A stretch of DNA of 11,262 nucleotides from Bacteroidota bacterium (GTDB taxonomy: Bacteria > Bacteroidota > Ignavibacteria > UBA10030 > SZUA-254): the NCBI GenBank assembly GCA_004322375.1, contig SCUC01000023.1:1-11262 (forward strand), read 5' to 3'. The notes under the pieces were generated by a model. It saw only the letters and a program-made list of their open reading frames with translations, was not told where the DNA came from and did no database searches. Shown one piece after another: positions 5,846 to 11,262 of the stretch; positions within the stretch are counted from its first letter, which is position 1; each line of letters starts with the position of its first letter. A program made the translations under genes and the position numbers.

Positions 5846-6561
5846 TCTTCCGTTTTCGCCTGGCCTGTTACTTTGAAAATCGTATAGTTGCGAAGACCTC
5901 TATCGGACTCAAAGCCATGTCCCTGGATATGCTCGGTTGGAGAAACAATATCCACAAATGAAGGCGTATGCACTTTTTTTGTTCTGTTGCTCCAATATAA
6001 ATCTTCCGTCTTCAACGTGGTTCCGCTATCGGAGACAACGACAACATTACCATGGGCTTCAAGATCGTGGGTAATATCGTTCACCCTTCCGATTTTCGCG
6101 GTAAGCACCGAAGTGTGCCGTTCAAACTCATCATAAAAATCAACGACAACGTTGGAGTCGAACACGGTATATTGTTTATCTGTATAAGAAGCGATATGTC
6201 CTGCTTTCAGGATTGCAATTAATTTCCCGGAATCGGTAAGCGTAATCGTCGTATTCCAGCTTTCTTGAGTGGGCAAATCCCTGCTCACGGCGGTGGAGGT
6301 TACTGCCGGTTTCAGCTTCTCCTCGCATCCGGTAACAATTAAGAGCAACGTGCAAAGAGCTAAAAGCAGAGAGCAGAGAGCGGTGAGCCGTGAGCGCTGA
6401 GCGCAGAGCGGTGGGCAGTGGGCGGTGAGCTTTGAGCGATGAGCAGAGAACTTAGAGCTTAGAGCTAAGAGCGGAGAGCAGAGAGCGCTGAGCAGTGAGC
6501 GGAGAGCAGAGAGCGCTGAGTTGTGAGTAGAATTTTGTCTATTGTGAAAGCGACGCTTCAT
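5842..6561 (-). CDS. lptC: LPS export protein LptC, predicted lipoprotein
   Basis: A 239-residue LptC-family protein that links the LptB2FG complex to LptA. The periplasmic domain (about 97-235) shows family-typical pieces: SGKLIAILKAGHIASY (111-126), VFDSNVVVDFYDE (133-145), LEAHGNVVVVSDSG (167-180), TLKTEDLYW (182-190) and IQGHGFESD (212-220). LptC in E. coli is anchored by a membrane helix; here a lipobox VTGC (76-79) predicts lipidation on C79 instead. Before it lies a very long leader: residues 11-74 are a 7-residue repeat of the form LxALxSx, encoded by a 7-base array. ATG 6561 overlaps the kdsD stop (ATGA) and is followed by a basic start (MKRRFHNRQN), supporting this start. The stop overlaps lptA. 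Whether such a long hydrophobic leader is processed normally cannot be told from sequence. Confidence 0.9.
   Translation of the reverse strand: MKRRFHNRQNSTHNSALSALRSLLSALCSPLLALSSKFSAHRSKLTAHCPPLCAQRSRLTALCSLLLALCTLLLIVTGCEEKLKPAVTSTAVSRDLPTQESWNTTITLTDSGKLIAILKAGHIASYTDKQYTVFDSNVVVDFYDEFERHTSVLTAKIGRVNDITHDLEAHGNVVVVSDSGTTLKTEDLYWSNRTKKVHTPSFVDIVSPTEHIQGHGFESDRGLRNYTIFKVTGQAKTEE
6342..6530 (-). repeat. 27-unit heptamer array within lptC
   Basis: Read on the plus strand, 189 bases divide without gaps into 27 units of 7 bases fitting (a/t)GAGCNN, such as agagcag, tgagcgg, tgagcgc and agagctt. It encodes lptC residues 11-74 as nine heptapeptides (for example LSALRSL, LSALCSP, LTALCSL, LLALCTL). 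Because 7 leaves remainder 1 on division by 3, three units give one 7-residue period and every frame of the array encodes related peptides. The units differ from the ATTNGNC heptamers at lptB. Confidence 0.9.
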
Positions 6562-7544
6562 TGATTTTCATTTCCAAGTCCTGCCCTCACAAGCTCATGC
6601 AGGTGAACCATCCCGATAGCGCGCTTTTCTTCATCAACAACGACAAGCTGGGTGATTGAATATGCTTCCATCTGCTGTAAGGCTGCTACTGCGAGAATAT
6701 CTTTGGAGATTGTTTTCGGGTTTTTAATCATCGCGGCTTCTGCCGTAACGTTTGAAAGGTCGGTTGTTTTTTGAAGCAGCCTTCTTAAATCACCGTCGGT
6801 AATGATCCCCATCAGCCTGTTTCCGGAATCAACAACGCAGGTAGCGCCCAGCCGTTTCGAGGTCATTTCTAAAATGGCGTCGCGTAACGTCACCTGCAGA
6901 TGAACTCTCGGAACAGAATCTCCGCTTACCATTAATTCTTCTACTTTCAGGAGGAGTCGTTTTCCCAGATTTCCTCCCGGATGGAAAAAAGCAAAATCTT
7001 CCCGCGTGAATTTCCTCTTATCTAACAGTGCCATTGCCAGCGCATCGCCCATCACGAGCATTGCCGTTGAAGATGATGTCGGCGCGAGATCAAGCGGACA
7101 AGCTTCTTCCTTCACGCTCACATCAAGCACAATGGAAGATTGCTGGGCAAGCTTTGAGGAGGTATTACCCACTAACGCGATAATTTGCACGCCAATGCGC
7201 TTCACCGTTGGGAGCAGTTGATTCAGCTCTGCCGTATCTCCGCTTTTCGACAAGCATACCAGAATATCCTCGCTGCGCACCGTGCCGAGATCGCCATGAA
7301 TCGCATCGGAAGGATGAAGAAATAAGGATGGCGTTCCAGTCGAGTTTAATGTCGCGACTATTTTCCGCGCGATAAGACCCGATTTCCCGATGCCGGTGAC
7401 CACGATTCTGCCCCGGCAGGCAAACATCAATTCCACAGCCTGCGCGAAGGATTCGTTAATCCTGTCACGAAGCCCCATAATGGCATCCGTCTCGATGCGG
7501 ATAACTTCTTTCCCCTTTTCAATAGATGAAGAGATGATGTTCAT
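6558..7544 (-). CDS. kdsD: Arabinose-5-phosphate isomerase KdsD
   Basis: Cytoplasmic enzyme converting D-ribulose-5-phosphate to D-arabinose-5-phosphate, the first committed step of Kdo synthesis. At 328 residues it has the usual length of the KpsF/GutQ/KdsD family. The SIS sugar-isomerase domain (about 35-175) shows GIGKSG (51-56), HPSDAIHGDLG (77-87), SKSGDT (99-104) and PTSSSTAML (155-163), followed by FHPGGNLGKRL (187-197). Two CBS domains follow (about 205-260 and 270-325), with GIITDGDLRR (246-255) in the first. It starts six bases after the stop of the 255-residue unknown and its own stop overlaps lptC. KpsF or GutQ paralogues have the same fold, but the kdsA-kdsC-lpt setting makes KdsD the sensible assignment. 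Confidence 0.95.
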   Translation of the reverse strand: MNIISSSIEKGKEVIRIETDAIMGLRDRINESFAQAVELMFACRGRIVVTGIGKSGLIARKIVATLNSTGTPSLFLHPSDAIHGDLGTVRSEDILVCLSKSGDTAELNQLLPTVKRIGVQIIALVGNTSSKLAQQSSIVLDVSVKEEACPLDLAPTSSSTAMLVMGDALAMALLDKRKFTREDFAFFHPGGNLGKRLLLKVEELMVSGDSVPRVHLQVTLRDAILEMTSKRLGATCVVDSGNRLMGIITDGDLRRLLQKTTDLSNVTAEAAMIKNPKTISKDILAVAALQQMEAYSITQLVVVDEEKRAIGMVHLHELVRAGLGNENQ

Positions 7545-7549
7545 AATTG

Positions 7550-8317
7550 TTATGTGGTAAAAAATCGTTTTAGTTTAGAAACAATACCTTGCGGTATCTC
7601 GTTGCTCGTCTGTATTTCACCCTGCATGTGGATTTTCACCTTGAGCTTATTATACGCCTTGAATGCATGAGTCAAATCCGCGTCAGAATAGCTATCGAGC
7701 ATGGAAAACAGCAGCCTTGAATCAAGAGCTATGCTCGGGTCGCGTATATTTTTGTTCAGCATCAACTCGTTGTAGAAATTTGTCACCGGAATCAGCCGCA
7801 CAATTTGCCGATGTCCCTCATAGACCCATATCCGTTTATCATGCTTGCAGAGCGCGAGCGTTAATTGCTCCTGCGCGTCCGTGCGAATGAGAGTTTCTCT
7901 TACGGGTGTCGAGCATTGAGGGCATGGCGCACCGGGCATCCAGGTGGAGTAGGTCCACCGTCTCAATTCTTCGAATGTTGCCGGAATGCTTTCACCTTTG
8001 CTGCTGACAATCTCTATGGATGCTTGCTCAAGCGAAATCTCACGCGCTGTTACAGAAATATTCCCGAATGTCGTTTCAATTACCCCGTAGGCAAACACCG
8101 GCGTAAGCGGTTCATCGAAATTCGGAGACTCATTTTCTTTTCCTAGAATAATTTCTCCCTTCCCGCGCCTGCCTTCACCTATCACAACCAGCTCTTGAAT
8201 CTGTTGGCGATAGGCATGATACCCCGCCCGTTCCTCCGGGAGAATGAACAACATCAATTCAAGTTCCTGCGTCGTCAGCTTCCTCGGGTACTCAGAATAG
8301 ACGGGTGAAGGTTGCAT
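7550..8317 (-). CDS. Unknown protein in the Kdo operon, possible zinc site
   Basis: A 255-residue soluble protein that I do not recognise. It has no signal peptide or membrane segment, so it is probably cytoplasmic. The N-terminal part (LTTQELELMLFILPEERAG, 14-32) looks helical. A middle part rich in beta segments (about 75-125) precedes a CPQC pair (132-135) and a later CKH (157-159). The pattern C-x2-C-x21-C-x-H would suit a small zinc ribbon. The C-terminal third is mostly helical and basic at the end (SKLKRFF). It starts 4 bases after kdsC ends and stops 5 bases before kdsD begins, so it is surely co-transcribed with Kdo genes. ATG 8317 has no clear Shine-Dalgarno and probably depends on coupling. 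A role in Kdo or LPS supply is inferred from position only. Confidence 0.8.
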   Translation of the reverse strand: MQPSPVYSEYPRKLTTQELELMLFILPEERAGYHAYRQQIQELVVIGEGRRGKGEIILGKENESPNFDEPLTPVFAYGVIETTFGNISVTAREISLEQASIEIVSSKGESIPATFEELRRWTYSTWMPGAPCPQCSTPVRETLIRTDAQEQLTLALCKHDKRIWVYEGHRQIVRLIPVTNFYNELMLNKNIRDPSIALDSRLLFSMLDSYSDADLTHAFKAYNKLKVKIHMQGEIQTSNEIPQGIVSKLKRFFTT

Positions 8318-8320
8318 TGG

Positions 8321-8839
8321 TTACAACAGGGATTTGGCTTTAAGAATTCTATCGAGCAGCTCGCGAACCGCTCCCCTTCCCCCCTCTTTGCTGGTAACAA
8401 GCTGAACCCGGTGTTTTACCGCAGACATCGCGTTCGCCGGGGCGACCGAAACGCCGACGGTTTCGAGCAAGGGAATATCGAATTCATCATCCCCGATGAA
8501 GCACACTTCGCTATCTTCCAGGTGATATTTTTCTTTTATTTCCACGTACGCGGCAACTTTATCTATCCGGTTTTGATGCACATCTACAATTTTTAATCGT
8601 TTCGCGCGGTGGTCAACCGTTTTCGATTCCCGTCCCGATATGATAGCAAAAAGAATTCCTTTTTCCCGCGCGCGGGCAATGCCATACCCGTCGTGAACGT
8701 CGAAGCTTTTGTATTCAATGCCATGCGCGTCAATAATAATTCTTCCGTCCGTCAATACGCCGTCAACGTCCATAATCACCATGCGGATGTTTTTCAGCTT
8801 AGCTTGAAGAGCTTGCCTTGAGAGCTTCTTACGCGGCAT
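8321..8839 (-). CDS. kdsC: Kdo-8-phosphate phosphatase KdsC
   Basis: HAD-superfamily phosphatase that hydrolyses 3-deoxy-D-manno-octulosonate 8-phosphate to Kdo and phosphate in the cytoplasm. At 172 residues it is a full-length, cap-less C0-type HAD, normally a tetramer. Motif I DVDGVLTDG (24-32) carries nucleophile D24 and acid/base D26; motif II is ISGRES (67-72); motif III lysine is K94; motif IV is GDDEFD (116-121). The C-terminal GGRGAVRE (153-160) is the conserved tail that closes over the neighbouring active site. It overlaps the kdsA end by 11 bases, with GAAAGAAG just upstream of ATG 8839 as a likely ribosome site, and is followed after 3 bases by the 255-residue unknown. Confidence 0.96.
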   Translation of the reverse strand: MPRKKLSRQALQAKLKNIRMVIMDVDGVLTDGRIIIDAHGIEYKSFDVHDGYGIARAREKGILFAIISGRESKTVDHRAKRLKIVDVHQNRIDKVAAYVEIKEKYHLEDSEVCFIGDDEFDIPLLETVGVSVAPANAMSAVKHRVQLVTSKEGGRGAVRELLDRILKAKSLL

Positions 8840-9671
8840 ATTCTTCTTTCACAAGAGTATCAATAGCAATGACCTGAGCAAGAAGCTGTTCTAACAAATC
8901 AAGCTTTAACTGACTTGCTGCGTCGCTTTTTGCTTTCGCAGGATTAGGGTGCGTCTCGACAAACAATCCATCAATGCCAACTGCGGCTCCTGCCCTTGCA
9001 ATCGGCGCGATAAATTCCGGTTGACCACCCGTAACATTCTTTCCCCCGCCGGGAAGCTGCACGGAATGGGTCGCATCCAAAATCACCGGGTACCCAAGCG
9101 AGCGCATGATGACAAGCGAGCGCATATCAACTACTAAATTATGGTAGCCAAACGACGCGCCGCGCTCAGTTAACAAAATTTTTTTATTCCCCGTCATTTC
9201 AACTTTATGCGCTTGATGCGCCATATCCTCCGGCGCCATGAACTGTCCTTTCTTGATGTTCACGATTTTTTTTGTTCTGCCTGCAGCTTGCAGCAATTCC
9301 GTTTGACGGCAGAGGAAGGCAGGTATCTGAATGACGTCTGCAATTTCCGCGACTGCGTCAATCTCTCCCTCCGTGTGAACATCGGTAAGAATTGGAATGG
9401 AACATTCCCGCTTCACCTCGCTCAAAATGCGTAATGCCTTCTCCATCGAAAGCCCGGCGAAGGATGTGCCGCTCGTTCGGTTCGCTTTTTTGTATGATGA
9501 CTTGAAGATAAAAGGAATGTTGAGCTTCGCAGTGATACCCTTGATTCGCCCGGCGGTACGGAGCGTGATATCTCTTCCTTCAATAACACAGGGTCCTGCA
9601 ATAAGAACAATTCTTGAACCCCCTCCTATCGTGATATTGTTCAGGCGAATAGTGTTGTTCGATTGCTTCAT
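8829..9671 (-). CDS. kdsA: Kdo-8-phosphate synthase KdsA, metal-type
   Basis: TIM-barrel enzyme condensing phosphoenolpyruvate with arabinose-5-phosphate to Kdo-8-phosphate. 280 residues, full length. Visible family blocks: AGPCVIEG (25-32), FKSSYKKANRTSG (56-68), IQIPAFLCRQTELL (114-127), NIKKGQFMAPEDM (138-150), LTERGASFGYHNLVVDMRSL (167-186), DATHSVQLPGG (199-209) and ETHPNPAKAKSDAASQL (239-255). Cys28 replaces the Asn of the E. coli enzyme and aligns with metal ligand Cys11 of the Aquifex enzyme; with H202, E239 and D250 all four metal ligands are present, so the metal-dependent class is predicted. The usual DKANR is KKANR here. ATG 9671 overlaps the lipoprotein stop (ATGA); kdsC starts inside its 3' end. 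Confidence 0.97.
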   Translation of the reverse strand: MKQSNNTIRLNNITIGGGSRIVLIAGPCVIEGRDITLRTAGRIKGITAKLNIPFIFKSSYKKANRTSGTSFAGLSMEKALRILSEVKRECSIPILTDVHTEGEIDAVAEIADVIQIPAFLCRQTELLQAAGRTKKIVNIKKGQFMAPEDMAHQAHKVEMTGNKKILLTERGASFGYHNLVVDMRSLVIMRSLGYPVILDATHSVQLPGGGKNVTGGQPEFIAPIARAGAAVGIDGLFVETHPNPAKAKSDAASQLKLDLLEQLLAQVIAIDTLVKEEYAA

Positions 9672-10321
9672 GGAATAATTATAACACCCTCTTCAATAAC
9701 GCCCCGTTGAGCTGTAAATGAAAATCCTGCAATAGAATAAAGCAGCGTTGACGAGGACGCGGCAAAGGTCGTATCCCACTTCCCGTTTTCGTCGGTAACA
9801 ATATCGAATTGCGCGGCGGGAGTGGTGCTTATCAATGTGAATTGAGATTGGTGGAAATAGAGCGCATCTCCTCTCCGGTTTTCAAATTGAAAGTTGAGAG
9901 AATACAGGGTATCGGAAGTAAGACTATTGGCTACCTCAATCGTTTTGTAAAACGTGCCGAAATTCCCGACCGCCACAATTTGATACCCGCCCGATTGATC
10001 GAAGTTCACTGTAGCTGTTACCGTCTTAATGTCAATCACCTGCGGACAAGCTGATGGACGTTCGTAATGAAGTATAGGTTGAAGAAACACATGGTTGAGC
10101 GTATCGTAATTGACAAGAATCCCTTTATAGGTTGCGCCGCACACATCCGGATAGCTGAGACGTACCGTAAAATCCTGCCCCGTAATGACCGAATCGAGAG
10201 TGACGAGAGCCTGCACATCGGCGACAATATCCCGACCCGGCTCTGTATTATCAATGGAAATCGGCTCACATCCACCCAACAATACAACCAACAGGATGAG
10301 AAAAATAAGAAAGCGCTTCAT
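9668..10321 (-). CDS. Small secreted lipoprotein, unknown function
   Basis: A 217-residue protein with a textbook lipoprotein signal: MKR, a hydrophobic run, then lipobox LGGC with C18 as the lipidated residue. No aspartate follows at +2 (it is Glu), so sorting is not obvious. The mature part is beta-rich with alternating hydrophobic residues and may hold one or two Ig-like sandwiches (for example TATVNFDQSGGYQIVAVGNF at 102-121). Two cysteines (near 60 and 93) could pair in the periplasm. It is the first gene of the Kdo/Lpt block and overlaps kdsA by 4 bases, so it is co-transcribed with it. I recognise no family; a link to LPS is inferred from position only. Confidence 0.85.
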   Translation of the reverse strand: MKRFLIFLILLVVLLGGCEPISIDNTEPGRDIVADVQALVTLDSVITGQDFTVRLSYPDVCGATYKGILVNYDTLNHVFLQPILHYERPSACPQVIDIKTVTATVNFDQSGGYQIVAVGNFGTFYKTIEVANSLTSDTLYSLNFQFENRRGDALYFHQSQFTLISTTPAAQFDIVTDENGKWDTTFAASSSTLLYSIAGFSFTAQRGVIEEGVIIIP

Positions 10322-10330
10322 GATATAATC

Positions 10331-10359
10331 AAAGTACGAAAATAGGCGTACCCATGCAA
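10331..10359 (-). promoter_or_regulatory. Candidate promoter of the Kdo/Lpt operon
   Basis: On the minus strand TTGCAT (10354-10359) and TACTTT (10331-10336) are 17 bases apart, a passable sigma-70-like pair upstream of the lipoprotein gene. It would leave a leader of only a few bases before ATG 10321. Neither hexamer is a strong match, and promoters of this group often differ from the E. coli consensus. Confidence 0.25.
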
Positions 10360-10667
10360 AATGTGGGGAGTGAAAAGAAGAACCGACTCATTCAAGGAAG
10401 AACCTTGTAACTACCCGGAAAATTGCTCTTTGCAGCTTTTTTGACTGTCGCAGTTCATACAGCAACATGAGCGCTTATCGTTCTGATATGGATAGGGAGA
10501 TTCATGAATCACCTTTATAGACTCAGAACCAAAAATACGTATCGGTACGAATCCTACTAAAACAGTCATATCAGTAGAAATTCCACAAGGTAGGATGCCA
10601 TATAGGAATTTTAAAGGGAATTTCCATTCAAGGCATAAACCGCCAAAATCGCCTCTTGGAACAATGT

Positions 10668-10696
10668 TTGTATATGATTTGAAAAATTCGTAAATT
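10668..10696 (+). promoter_or_regulatory. Candidate promoter of glgA
   Basis: TTGTAT (10668-10673) and TAAATT (10691-10696) are separated by 17 bases and lie about 46 bases ahead of the glgA start. A purine run ending AAAAGG directly before ATG 10743 may serve as the ribosome site. The match is by eye and modest. Confidence 0.3.
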
Positions 10697-10742
10697 AGAG
10701 ACGAAATTCTGGATTTTATTCCAATTTAGAGAAAAAAAAGGC

Positions 10743-11262
10743 ATGTCCAAACCGTTAGACATTCTTTACGTTGCAAGTGAAGTAGAACCTTTCGCAAAAA
10801 CAGGCAGCATCGCAGAGCTCGCCGCTAATCTTCCCAAATGGGTTAAAACTATGGGACACGAAATCCGCGTGATGCTCCCGGGATATGGCTTTATTAACGA
10901 GCGCAGATTTCATCTTCACCGATTATTGAGAATGAAAGATATTCCCATTCCTATGGGAGCAGGTAACGAGCTGGCGTACGTCAAATCTTCCTATCTTGCC
11001 ACTGATAATAAAAAGGTTCAGGTCTATTTTCTGAGCAACGATCGGTATTTTAACCGCACAGGTTTATACAGCCACCCGGATACCAAGCAATACTTTCCCG
11101 ATAACGACGAGCGTTTTATCTTCTTTTGCCGGGGAATTCTTGAGACATTGAAGCGCCTCGGCTGGCAGCCCCAGATTATTCATTGCAACGATTGGCAATG
11201 CGGGCTGATTCCGGTCTATTTGAAGACATTGTACAAAAACGATCCGTATTTCCGGAACGTGC
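10743..11262 (+). CDS. glgA: Glycogen synthase, GT5 family (5' part only)
   Basis: The first 173 residues of a glycogen/starch synthase, cut by the window edge. The enzyme extends alpha-1,4-glucan chains from ADP- or UDP-glucose in the cytoplasm. The start MSKPLDILYVASEVEPFAKTG is the usual N-terminal strand and donor loop, and HCNDWQCGLIPVYLKTLY matches the family's conserved DWH...YL segment. Two features are unlike the E. coli type: the donor-binding KTGGL motif reads KTGSI (19-23), and the acceptor-side DWH reads DWQ. The stretch FINERRFHLHRLLRM is like the divergent synthases of Bacteroidota. It faces away from the Kdo operon and has no direct role in it. The missing C-terminal domain prevents a firmer subfamily call. 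Confidence 0.85.
   Translation, partial: MSKPLDILYVASEVEPFAKTGSIAELAANLPKWVKTMGHEIRVMLPGYGFINERRFHLHRLLRMKDIPIPMGAGNELAYVKSSYLATDNKKVQVYFLSNDRYFNRTGLYSHPDTKQYFPDNDERFIFFCRGILETLKRLGWQPQIIHCNDWQCGLIPVYLKTLYKNDPYFRNV

Larger units (their letters stand above)
10322..10742. other. Divergent intergenic region, 421 bases
   Basis: The region lies between the Kdo/Lpt operon (leftward) and glgA (rightward) and must carry the promoters of both. I see no gene, RNA gene or repeat shared with the rest of the window. Small symmetric features include a perfect 12-base palindrome gattcatgaatc (10499-10510) and an 8-bp inverted pair ctgatatg (10483-10490) with catatcag (10567-10574). These could be operator sites, but nothing ties them to a regulator. 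Confidence 0.4.

Noticed and set aside
6342..6530. CRISPR array
   Set aside because: The units are 7 bases long with no spacers and lie inside a coding frame; they are simple tandem repeats.
6342..6530. Classical phase-variation switch in lptC
   Set aside because: The units are too varied for frequent slippage, and loss of LptC would probably be lethal. Length variation remains possible but not an on/off switch.
10036..10287. 83-codon frame overlapping the lipoprotein gene on the same strand
   Set aside because: The overlapping lipoprotein frame has a clear signal and lipobox and is coupled to kdsA; the alternative has none.
10499..10510. 12-base palindrome gattcatgaatc as an operator
   Set aside because: It is a single short palindrome with no second site or known regulator; it can occur by chance in 421 bases.

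Overview
The window reads as chromosomal DNA from a Gram-negative, LPS-making bacterium of the Bacteroidota/Chlorobiota (FCB) group, possibly an Ignavibacteria-like lineage. The clues are an OstA-like LptA of about 470 residues, an LptC predicted to be a lipoprotein, a divergent glycogen synthase of the type found in that group, and abundant small dispersed repeats. The lineage is an inference from protein character, not from a marker gene.

Layout. A 58-codon minus-strand reading frame of unknown function lies at the left edge (6-182), followed by a repeat-rich gap. A plus-strand pair (582-3028) encodes an ABC exporter: an ATPase and a 527-residue ABC-2 type permease with signs of internal duplication. 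It converges on a long minus-strand block (10321 down to 3291). In transcription order that block is: a small lipoprotein, kdsA, kdsC, an unrecognised 255-residue protein with a possible zinc site, kdsD, lptC, lptA and lptB. Most junctions are 4-11 base overlaps or gaps of 3-5 bases, so lipoprotein to lptA looks like one operon. lptB is set apart by about 330 bases holding repeats. To the right, a divergent plus-strand glgA-type glycogen synthase begins at 10743 and runs off the window.

How the genes fit together. KdsD makes arabinose-5-phosphate from ribulose-5-phosphate, KdsA condenses it with PEP to Kdo-8-phosphate, and KdsC removes the phosphate to give Kdo, an inner-core LPS sugar. LptB (ATPase), LptC (membrane tether) and LptA (periplasmic bridge) carry finished LPS to the outer membrane. 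kdsB, waaA, lptD/E and lptF/G are not in the window. The lipoprotein and the 255-residue protein are the two unknowns of this operon.

The most unusual feature is how repeats have entered the 5' ends of all three lpt genes. lptC carries about 27 degenerate 7-base repeats (6342-6530) encoding nine heptapeptides just before its lipobox. lptA carries a translated copy of a dispersed palindromic repeat before its signal peptide. lptB begins inside a second, different 7-base repeat array, which also occurs at the 3' end of the permease gene. Two 82-base direct repeats with a stem showing one compensatory base-pair change fill the convergent junction between the permease and lptB.
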